Positions 57,127 to 64,000 of a stretch of DNA of 64,000 nt are shown here, piece by piece. The notes below the pieces were generated by a model. It was not told the origin of the DNA and made no database searches. It saw only the letters and a list, made by a program, of their open reading frames with translations. Numbering within the stretch: position 1 is the stretch's first letter; the number at the start of each line of letters is the position of its first letter. Source of the DNA: an uncultured Clostridia bacterium (GTDB lineage Bacteria; Bacillota; Clostridia; UBA1381). The stretch spans positions 1-64,000 of the forward strand of contig CALXWJ010000062.1 of the NCBI GenBank assembly GCA_944392335.1, written 5' to 3'. Made by a program: the position numbers and the translations under genes.

Positions 57127-58143
57127 TTGATTTTTGATGATGATGAAAGAATTGTAACAGGCGATCTTATAGAAGAAGACACAGAAATCGAAAGTGGTCT
57201 GAGACCGCGCCAATTCAGTAATTATATAGGCCAGGATAAGGTAAAGGAGAATCTTCAAATTTACATAAAAGCCGCACTTGACAGAAAAGAAGCGCTTGAT
57301 CATGTGCTTTTATACGGTCCTCCGGGATTGGGCAAAACCACTCTTGCGGGAGTAATTGCCAATGAAATGGGTGTGAATTTAAGGATAACAAGCGGGCCGG
57401 CAATTGAAAAAGCCGGAGATCTTGCCGCAATTCTTACAAACCTGTCACAGCATGATATTTTATTCATAGATGAGATTCACAGAATGAGCAGGGCGGTGGA
57501 AGAGATTCTTTATCCGGCAATGGAAGATTTTGCTTTGGATATTATTATAGGTAAAGGGCCGTCCGCAAAATCGATTCGTCTTGATTTGCCGAAATTCACC
57601 CTGATCGGAGCTACAACAAGGGCGGGTAATTTATCTGCGCCGTTACGTGACCGATTTGGTGTAATTTCACGGCTGGAGCTTTATTCGCCCGACGATTTGA
57701 TAAAGATCATAACACGTTCCGCGTCTATATTAAATGTAGAAATTGATGAAGAAGGTGCAAGGGAAATTGCGATGCGGTCACGAGGGACGCCGCGTATCGC
57801 AAACAGGTTTTTAAAACGTGTACGTGATTTTGCGGAAGTAAAATATAACGGAAAAATCACAAAAGAAATTGCGGATCTTGCACTGTCATTGATGGAGGTT
57901 GACAATAAAGGCCTTGATATGACCGACAGTAAAATGATTATGACAATGATAAAGTCATTTGGTGGAGGACCGGTAGGTCTTGATACGATAGCTGCTTCGA
58001 TAGGTGAAGATACCAATACGATAGAAGATGTATATGAGCCTTATCTGATGCAGCTTGGGTTTATTTCAAGAACCCCGAGAGGCAGGATAGTTATGCCGCC
58101 GGCATATGAACATTTTAATATTCCAATACCTTATAAAGAATAA
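57127..58143 (+). CDS. ruvB: Holliday junction branch-migration ATPase RuvB
   Basis: This is a 338-residue AAA+ motor. It has the [12 protein letters not shown] leader, Walker [13 protein letters not shown], Walker [10 protein letters not shown], sensor GATTRAG and a C-terminal winged helix ending [16 protein letters not shown]. Translation begins at TTG, 3 bases after ruvA, preceded by AGGTG. Confidence 0.97.
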   Translation: MIFDDDERIVTGDLIEEDTEIESGLRPRQFSNYIGQDKVKENLQIYIKAALDRKEALDHVLLYGPPGLGKTTLAGVIANEMGVNLRITSGPAIEKAGDLAAILTNLSQHDILFIDEIHRMSRAVEEILYPAMEDFALDIIIGKGPSAKSIRLDLPKFTLIGATTRAGNLSAPLRDRFGVISRLELYSPDDLIKIITRSASILNVEIDEEGAREIAMRSRGTPRIANRFLKRVRDFAEVKYNGKITKEIADLALSLMEVDNKGLDMTDSKMIMTMIKSFGGGPVGLDTIAASIGEDTNTIEDVYEPYLMQLGFISRTPRGRIVMPPAYEHFNIPIPYKE

Positions 58144-58215
58144 TTTAAGGTTAATTGCCGGATCAATATGAGGCAGTTACTTAAAATATATATTTACGAA
58201 AGGAAGTATATGTGA

Positions 58216-59640
58216 ATGAAAGCTAAGTTATTGCTGTTAATAACGGTAGTTTTATGTTTTTTTAAAATATCTTCAGCATCCGCCCTTACTTTGCAATATA
58301 ACGGAGGACAATATGAATACACCGGATCGGTATATTCTTTAATGGTCAATGACCAGTATGTACAGACATCTCTGCCGCCGATAATTTTTAATGATTATGC
58401 GTTGGTCCCTATAAGAGATGTATTTGAAGCAATGGGGGCAACGGTGAAGTATATCGATGCATCTCAGCAGATTTTTATTGAATATAATGATACCTACCTG
58501 CGTTTAAAAATTGGAAGCAGTGATGCATATATAGATGCAAACCATGTAACCATACCGGGTAATGTTACTCCTATGCTGATAGCAGAAGCGGGCAGAGATG
58601 CAAAGACCATGGTGCCTGTGAGATTTGTATCTGAAAGCCTGGGGTTATACGTAGAGTTTGACGGAGGGAACGGAATAATTAAAATAGTAGATTCAAATGC
58701 CGGGAAGCAGCCTGTTTTATATAATGTTAAATGCTCTATGTTTGACAGTGTAACAGCCACAATGGAATTGTATCTGGATGCACCGGTGCAATCCATAACA
58801 ACACCGGTTTATACCGAAGCAGGTGTACTGTATTTCGACATACCGAATGCAACACATTCACTTGCAAATACTACTCCCATAAATACAGGGGCAATAAAAC
58901 AGCTTCGTGTGGGAATACATGATGGTTTTACACGAGTTGCGCTTGATCTTGAAAATTGTAAAAGCTACAATGTAGCATTGTCGGAAAATAAGAAAATAAT
59001 ATTGATAGCAATTGTAAAATTTGAAGAAACGGAGAACGTTACGCCTCCAAATTCCGGGAACGGGAAGGTGGTTGTCATAGACGCTGGCCACGGAGGCAGT
59101 GATCCCGGAACAAGCGGAAGCGTCGGTGGAAAAACTTATCAGGAAAAAGATATTAATCTTTCGGTTGCAAAAAAGGTACGTGATATTTTATCAGCAAACG
59201 GAGTCACGGTGTTAATGACAAGAGATGGGGATACATATCCGTCATTGACAGATCGTTCGGATCTTGCAAATGCAAATAATGCAGTGATATTTGCAAGCAT
59301 ACATTCAAATTCCGCGTCCGCTGCATCAGCATCCGGATTTGAAGTGTATTATAGTGTTCAGAATAATGAATCGGTAACAGGATTAAGCAGTTCGGAGCTT
59401 GCATCATCGGTAGTAAACAGTATAAGTAAAAATGTTTCAATAAGAAACAGAGGTGTCAAAACGGAAAATCATGTTGTGACAAGAACAAGCAATATGCCGG
59501 CGATACTTATAGAAATAGGATTTATGTCAAACCCTGATGAACTTTCATTGATGATAAGTGATGATGTTCAGAACAGCTTTGCAAAAGGAGTTGCAGACGG
59601 AATACTTGCAGTAATAAATAAAGCGAATCCTCCGCAATAA
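58216..59640 (+). CDS. Secreted N-acetylmuramoyl-L-alanine amidase with stalk and AMIN domains
   Basis: This is a 474-residue cell-wall hydrolase. The signal peptide (1-24) ends SSASA. A stalk domain (about 25-155) has PPIIFNDYALVPIRDVFEAMGA and TMVPVRFVSESLGLYVEFD (each in part). An AMIN-type domain (about 165-270) targets peptidoglycan. The Amidase_3 catalytic domain (about 285-474) has zinc ligands in VIDAGHGGSDPG, glutamate in the YQEKDINL segment, and ASIHSNSA. It ends in ILIEIGFMSNPDE. It cuts the bond between MurNAc and the stem peptide. It shares its stalk domain type with the two propeller proteins at 46-51 kb. Confidence 0.94.
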   Translation: MKAKLLLLITVVLCFFKISSASALTLQYNGGQYEYTGSVYSLMVNDQYVQTSLPPIIFNDYALVPIRDVFEAMGATVKYIDASQQIFIEYNDTYLRLKIGSSDAYIDANHVTIPGNVTPMLIAEAGRDAKTMVPVRFVSESLGLYVEFDGGNGIIKIVDSNAGKQPVLYNVKCSMFDSVTATMELYLDAPVQSITTPVYTEAGVLYFDIPNATHSLANTTPINTGAIKQLRVGIHDGFTRVALDLENCKSYNVALSENKKIILIAIVKFEETENVTPPNSGNGKVVVIDAGHGGSDPGTSGSVGGKTYQEKDINLSVAKKVRDILSANGVTVLMTRDGDTYPSLTDRSDLANANNAVIFASIHSNSASAASASGFEVYYSVQNNESVTGLSSSELASSVVNSISKNVSIRNRGVKTENHVVTRTSNMPAILIEIGFMSNPDELSLMISDDVQNSFAKGVADGILAVINKANPPQ

Positions 59641-59799
59641 TATAACGTGAAAATACCTGTGCATTTCATATGTTTACAGAACTATGAAGTATACATATGC
59701 CGACGTCATTCAAACAGGCAATTTGCTTGCATTTTTCATGTTATAATTTGTACTGCTGTATATCGGCAAAACAGAGATTATTTAGGGAAAGAGACCAAA

Positions 59800-60825
59800 A
59801 TGGAAAGAAAAGATTTTTACTATGATTTACCGCAGGAACTTATTGCACAGGAACCTCTTGAAGACAGAAGTGCCTCAAGGTTAATGTGCCTTGATAAAAA
59901 AACGGGTGAATTTTCACATAAGCATTTTTATGATATTATTGATTTGTTAAATCCGGGGGATTGCCTTATTTTAAATGATACAAAGGTAATACCCGCAAGG
60001 CTTTACGGATACAAAGAGGATACAGGCGGTGCAATTGAATTTTTGCTTCTCCATAAGCATTCGCTTGATGTGTGGGAGGTAATATTAAAACCGGGAAGAA
60101 GGGCAAAGCCCGGAACGGTTTTTGTATTCGGAGACGGGAAACTGAAAGCAGAGATTCTTGAAGTTATAAATGACGGAAACCGACTTGTAAGATTTATATA
60201 TGACGGTGTGTTTGAAAATATACTTGATGAATTGGGTGAAATGCCCCTTCCGCATTATATTACAAAAAAATTGGAGGATAAGGACAGGTATCAGACAGTT
60301 TATGCAAAAAATTCAGGATCTGCCGCTGCGCCTACGGCGGGGCTGCATTTTACAAATGGACTGCTTGCAAAAATAAAAGCAAAGGGAATAAACATAGGAT
60401 ATGTTACTTTGCACGTAGGACTGGGAACGTTCAGACCGGTAAAAGCAGACAATATCGAGGAACATAAGATGCATTCTGAATTTTATATTTTGCCTCAGGA
60501 AACGGCCGATTTGGTAAATAAAACAAAGGCGTCGGGAAAAAGGGTAATATCGGTGGGAACAACCGCAACAAGAACACTCGAAACCGCAGGTGTAAACGGT
60601 ATGCCCATTAAGGCAGGTACGGGATGGACGGATATTTTCATATATCCCGGAAAGGAATTTCATGTTATAGACGCACTTATCACCAATTTTCATCTTCCCG
60701 AATCAACTCTGATAATGCTTGTAAGCGCTTTGGCGGGAAAGGATAATGTTTTGAGAGCTTATAATGAAGCTGTTAAGGAAAGATACAGATTTTTCAGCTT
60801 TGGCGACGCCATGTTTATTAGTTAA
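59800..60825 (+). CDS. queA: S-adenosylmethionine:tRNA ribosyltransferase-isomerase QueA
   Basis: This 341-residue enzyme turns preQ1-tRNA into epoxyqueuosine-tRNA. It opens [24 protein letters not shown] (in pieces). It has [14 protein letters not shown], the [11 protein letters not shown] region and the conserved [20 protein letters not shown] end (in part). The start is [10 protein letters not shown] after AGGGAAAGAG; the long in-frame extension upstream is not conserved. Other queuosine genes such as tgt are not in the window. Confidence 0.96.
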   Translation: MERKDFYYDLPQELIAQEPLEDRSASRLMCLDKKTGEFSHKHFYDIIDLLNPGDCLILNDTKVIPARLYGYKEDTGGAIEFLLLHKHSLDVWEVILKPGRRAKPGTVFVFGDGKLKAEILEVINDGNRLVRFIYDGVFENILDELGEMPLPHYITKKLEDKDRYQTVYAKNSGSAAAPTAGLHFTNGLLAKIKAKGINIGYVTLHVGLGTFRPVKADNIEEHKMHSEFYILPQETADLVNKTKASGKRVISVGTTATRTLETAGVNGMPIKAGTGWTDIFIYPGKEFHVIDALITNFHLPESTLIMLVSALAGKDNVLRAYNEAVKERYRFFSFGDAMFIS

Positions 60826-60970
60826 AAACAGATAGCTTATTGCTTTAATATCCTGATACTGAATATCTTTTGCGTTATACAATTTTGCCGGTATGTTTGA
60901 TGATTGTATGGTCATATTATTATTGTGTATTTGTATTATCACTGAGGATGTCGGAAGAGGTGAGGGGAAA

Positions 60971-61879
60971 ATGTCAAAGGGCAGAAAAACAGTAACGGGG
61001 ATATTTTTATTTCTGGTCATAGCTTCATGCATTGCATGGCTGAGCGTGCGGGACCGTCCGCAAAACAAGGAATATTTAAACAAGGATTTATCGGAGAATA
61101 ATAACGAGAGCGGACTGAATAATATTATAGATCCCAACGGAACGAATGTGCAAACCAGGTTTAAAACTCCTGACGGATATACACGTTTTGAGGAAGATGA
61201 CACAAGCTTTGCGGAATTTGTAAGGAACTATCCTCTTTATCCTGATAAAAGCCTGGTCTATCTATACAATAAGGAGCCAAAAGCCCGTCAGGATGTACAT
61301 GCGGCAGTATTCAAAATGGATCTGTCCGACCGTGATTTACAGCAGTGCGCGGATTCCGTTATGAGAATGTATGCGGAATATTATTGGAACACTCATCAAT
61401 ATGACAAAATAGGATTTCATTTTGTCAGCGGTTTTTTCTGTTCGTATGATAAATGGCGTGAAGGCTGCCGTGTAAGCGTGAACGGAAATGACGTCCAATG
61501 GGTAAAAAGTGAGGATATAGATACGAGCCGGGAAGGTTTTGAACAATATCTTGAAACAGTATTTACTTATGCGGGTACTTTATCGATGGAGGATGAGAGT
61601 GCCCCGGCAGACATTTCAGACATTAAGATAGGAGATGTGTTTCTTTGGGGAGGAAGCCCCGGTCATGTTGTCATGGTGGCTGATGTATGTATTAATGAAC
61701 AAAATAACGATAAAGCATTCTTGCTTGCCCAAGGGTATATGCCTGCCCAGCAGTTTCACATACTGAAAAATCCCGCGCATGAAGATGATCCGTGGTACTA
61801 TCTTTCGGAATTCTCATGGCCTTTTAAAACACCGGAGTATACATTCAAAGAGGGCACCCTCAAACGGCCGATGTATTAA
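60971..61879 (+). CDS. DUF4846 lipoprotein-like/anchored protein
   Basis: This is a 302-residue protein with one N-terminal membrane segment (about 8-28, ending near IASCIAWL). A short Asn/Glu-rich linker and a DUF4846 domain (about 85-300) follow. The domain shows the family's PDGYTRFEEDDTSFAEFVR, HAAVFKMDLSDRDLQQCADS and VFLWGGSPGHVVMVAD blocks (in pieces). The function is unknown. The start at 60971 follows GAGGTGAGGGG. It sits alone between queA and the CCA-like gene and ends at a terminator. Confidence 0.8.
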   Translation: MSKGRKTVTGIFLFLVIASCIAWLSVRDRPQNKEYLNKDLSENNNESGLNNIIDPNGTNVQTRFKTPDGYTRFEEDDTSFAEFVRNYPLYPDKSLVYLYNKEPKARQDVHAAVFKMDLSDRDLQQCADSVMRMYAEYYWNTHQYDKIGFHFVSGFFCSYDKWREGCRVSVNGNDVQWVKSEDIDTSREGFEQYLETVFTYAGTLSMEDESAPADISDIKIGDVFLWGGSPGHVVMVADVCINEQNNDKAFLLAQGYMPAQQFHILKNPAHEDDPWYYLSEFSWPFKTPEYTFKEGTLKRPMY

Positions 61880-61911
61880 AAAGAGGTAATGATAATAAAT
61901 AATTGAATTGT

Positions 61912-61950
61912 AAAAATAACTCGATTCTTTTCGGAATATGAGTTATTTTT
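61912..61950 (+). terminator. Terminator after the DUF4846 gene
   Basis: AAAAATAACTC pairs perfectly with GAGTTATTTTT; a T run follows within the right arm. Confidence 0.75.
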
Positions 61951-62103
61951 CTACATATGAGCTGTTTTAAGTGCATTTTAAAGAATAACTGAGAGATAAA
62001 AGCAACGAAAAAATATTTATCAATATATTGCAGCCGCCGCATTGACAATTAATAATGGTTGTTGTATAATAATAATTAAAATCTGGTTTTCGGAGGTGCT
62101 TTA

Positions 62104-63423
62104 ATGTTTGAACAATTGAGCCATACCGCGCTGCAGGTTATAAGCCGGATCAAAAGCCGCGGATATTCGGCATTTATCGCTGGAGCAACCGTTCGTGAAC
62201 TGGTAATGAATGAAACACCTTCTTCGTATATTATAATAACAGACGCGGAGCCTGCAAGGATAAAAGTATTGTTTAAAAGGACTCTTGAGAACCGCGACAG
62301 AAAAAAAGTAATAACGGTGATCGAAAACAAGACGGCTTTTGATATTTATTGCCGTGACAATAAAACAGAGGCTTGTGAATATGCCGAAGAGGCATTAAAG
62401 AGGTTATTGACCAATTTTGATTTTACAATGAATGCCATGCTTTATAATAATGAGGATGGGCTTATTGATTATTTCGGCGCAATGTCGGATATAAAAAACA
62501 AAACTATAAAGATGATGGAATCATCAAAGCTTTTTGCAGCGCAAAAGCCCGTAAGAATGTTAAGAGCGGTAAGATATTGCGCGCAGCTTGGTTTTAAGCT
62601 TGATGAAAAAACAACGAGCGACATTAAAAGATATGCCGTTTTTATAAAAAGAACACCGAGCGAGAAAATAAGGGAGGAGCTTGATAAAATTCTTATGTCG
62701 GATAATCCGGGAGTTTTTATCGACTTAAATAAACTCGGTCTGTTAAAGCATATTATGCCTGAATTGGATGTCTGCTTTGATGTCCCGCAAAAAAACAAAT
62801 ATCATATTTATAATGTGGGAGAACATATAGTCCATGCCGTTATAAACACACCCAATGATCCGGCATTGAGGTGGGCCGCGCTCATGCATGATATAGGAAA
62901 ACCCCTTTGTAAAAGTGAGGATTCTAACGGCATAATACATTTTTACGGACATCACAGAGAAAGCGTTCGGCTTGCTTCAGATATATTGAGACAATTCAAA
63001 ACCGAACCGGAGCTGACAAAAGAGATACTTGTTTTGGTAGAAAATCATGACGTCAGAATAGAAGCAACACCGCAGGGGGTAAAGAAAATGATGATGAGAA
63101 CGGGAGCCGAAACCTTTGCAAAGCTGCTTTTATTGCAGGAGGCGGACAATAAGGCAAAAAACATGAAGTATTTCACCGATAAAATGAACAAAATCAATGA
63201 CGTCAGGAAAATATATCAAAAAGTTGTAGCGGAACGTCATCCATACCGTATTTCCGATCTGGCGGTAAACGGACGTGATTTGAATAAGCTGGGATTCAGA
63301 CCGGGACATGAAATATGGGATACACTCCAGATGCTTTTAAATGAGGTGTTAATAGATCCCGGACTGAATACAAGAGAATATTTAATTACAAGAGCCAAGC
63401 AATACAAACGAAAAAGGGTTTAG
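62104..63423 (+). CDS. CCA-adding-enzyme homologue with degenerate catalytic site and intact HD domain
   Basis: This is a 439-residue protein with the layout of class II tRNA nucleotidyltransferases with an HD domain. The head domain aligns with the family (AFIAGATVRELVMN for the GGxVRDxLL motif; KPVRMLRAVRYCAQLGF). However, the catalytic DxD site, usually in a PxDxDI-type string, reads PSSYIIITDAEP, so both aspartates are gone. The RRDF motif reads TNFDFTMNAM. The HD domain keeps LMHDIGKP, HFYGHHRES and NHDVR. It is therefore unlikely to add CCA; a phosphohydrolase or RNA-binding role is possible. Its stop overlaps that of the convergent flippase gene. Confidence 0.78.
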   Translation: MFEQLSHTALQVISRIKSRGYSAFIAGATVRELVMNETPSSYIIITDAEPARIKVLFKRTLENRDRKKVITVIENKTAFDIYCRDNKTEACEYAEEALKRLLTNFDFTMNAMLYNNEDGLIDYFGAMSDIKNKTIKMMESSKLFAAQKPVRMLRAVRYCAQLGFKLDEKTTSDIKRYAVFIKRTPSEKIREELDKILMSDNPGVFIDLNKLGLLKHIMPELDVCFDVPQKNKYHIYNVGEHIVHAVINTPNDPALRWAALMHDIGKPLCKSEDSNGIIHFYGHHRESVRLASDILRQFKTEPELTKEILVLVENHDVRIEATPQGVKKMMMRTGAETFAKLLLLQEADNKAKNMKYFTDKMNKINDVRKIYQKVVAERHPYRISDLAVNGRDLNKLGFRPGHEIWDTLQMLLNEVLIDPGLNTREYLITRAKQYKRKRV

Positions 63424-64000
63424 AGATGCAGTCCTTTAAGCTCTTTTTTTTGTATGCAGTTGGTAGAAAGCAATACCAGTGCATATGTAACGATGCCTAT
63501 GAAGGCCGTTATTATCAGTGCGACCGAGGAGGATTTAAAGATAATACACATAGGATCATTTAACAGATATACCACGACGCCCATGACTGCGGCCGCAAAT
63601 AACGGTTTTAACAGGGAATTTGACGGGTTCAATCTGATATGTAAATTGTGCTTGATACTGAATGTGTTTAATATCATAATAACCAAAAATTCGGCTGTTG
63701 CGCCTATCGGCGCTCCGAATATATTTATTTCGGGATACGGGATCAAAAAAAAGTTTACGGCAAGTTTTATTGCCATTCCGATAAGCCCATAAAAAAATGG
63801 TTCCATGATTTTCCCGCCGGCATGTAATATTACCGTGAACAGCTGAGATACACATACAAAAACCATGCAAGGAGAAAGTATTTTTAAAAGCTGTGCGGAA
63901 GCCGTGTTGTGAAACAGCAGATCAAGCAGCTGTTCGGAGAAAAGATATGTCATAAGAGCAGAAGGAAGCGCTATTATTAAAGTCAGCTTTAAAGACAGCG
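63420..64000 (-). CDS. Polysaccharide/lipid II flippase family protein (SpoVB/MurJ-like), C-terminal part
   Basis: The frame is open to the window edge, so only the last roughly 190 residues are present and the start lies outside. At least five hydrophobic segments are visible, with the MOP-superfamily patterns VCVSQLFTVILHAGGKIMEPFF and NFFLIPYPEINIFGAPIGATAEFLV (each in part). Such proteins move lipid-linked wall or spore precursors across the membrane. SpoVB-like is the best fit; other MVF/MATE flippases are possible. Confidence 0.78.
   Translation of the reverse strand, partial: LSLKLTLIIALPSALMTYLFSEQLLDLLFHNTASAQLLKILSPCMVFVCVSQLFTVILHAGGKIMEPFFYGLIGMAIKLAVNFFLIPYPEINIFGAPIGATAEFLVIMILNTFSIKHNLHIRLNPSNSLLKPLFAAAVMGVVVYLLNDPMCIIFKSSSVALIITAFIGIVTYALVLLSTNCIQKKELKGLHL

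Overview
The window is 64 kb of a low-GC, AT-rich bacterial chromosome. It most likely comes from an anaerobic, spore-forming-lineage Clostridia (Firmicutes). The signs are strong GGAGG-type ribosome binding sites, a CIRCE-controlled groESL, a BofC-domain protein, a SpoVB-like flippase, MecA, stalk-domain (copper-amine-oxidase-N-like) secreted proteins, and a GatCAB operon ending in an archaeal-type AspRS. Genus cannot be fixed from the sequence. No rRNA, tRNA, CRISPR array, transposase or phage gene was seen.

Layout. 0-7 kb: a long imperfect palindrome, a PTS EIICB sugar transporter, FeoB, then groES-groEL and a BofC-like protein on the minus strand. 7-13 kb: class A PBP, MgtE (with an unexplained structured leader), PgsA and a TtcA-family tRNA thiolation protein. 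13-19 kb: MecA, a P-loop/Asp23 fusion protein, then dxs-tlyA-ispE. 19-24 kb: TspO, then a minus-strand block tsaD-rimI-ywlE-like-rnhA-glmM. 24-33 kb: VanZ, cardiolipin synthase and an RsmF-type methylase, then minus-strand rlmH, WalJ-like MBL, murA and asnB. 33-45 kb: rpsB-tsf, gatC-gatA-gatB-AspRS, type III glutamine synthetase, trkA-trkH and a Nif3 protein. 45-54 kb is an accessory patch: two large secreted propeller/stalk paralogues with near-identical ends, one intact and several broken copies of an XRE regulator, a SLOG-like protein, a DUF1540 protein, an amidase and an orphan HprK-like kinase. 54-64 kb: GH94 phosphorylase, ruvAB, a cell-wall amidase, queA, a DUF4846 protein, a catalytically degenerate CCA-enzyme homologue and the C-terminal part of a SpoVB/MurJ-like flippase.

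How the genes fit together. Most are housekeeping modules: envelope building (PBP1A, PgsA, GlmM, MurA, Cls, AmiC, flippase), translation and tRNA modification (RpsB, Tsf, GatCAB/AspRS, TsaD, RimI, RsmF, RlmH, TlyA, TtcA, QueA), nitrogen (AsnB, GlnN) and ion transport (FeoB, MgtE, TrkAH). The unexplained signal lies in four places. (1) Four copies of a structured repeat occur at about 12.65, 13.65, 15.04 and 21.70 kb; their stems co-vary, and one copy forms the C-terminus of the TtcA-like protein. (2) The propeller/stalk paralogue pair has homogenised leaders and 3' ends, with XRE gene relics at the junctions. (3) The mgtE leader holds a small ORF and competing hairpins. (4) The CCA-family protein has lost its catalytic aspartates.
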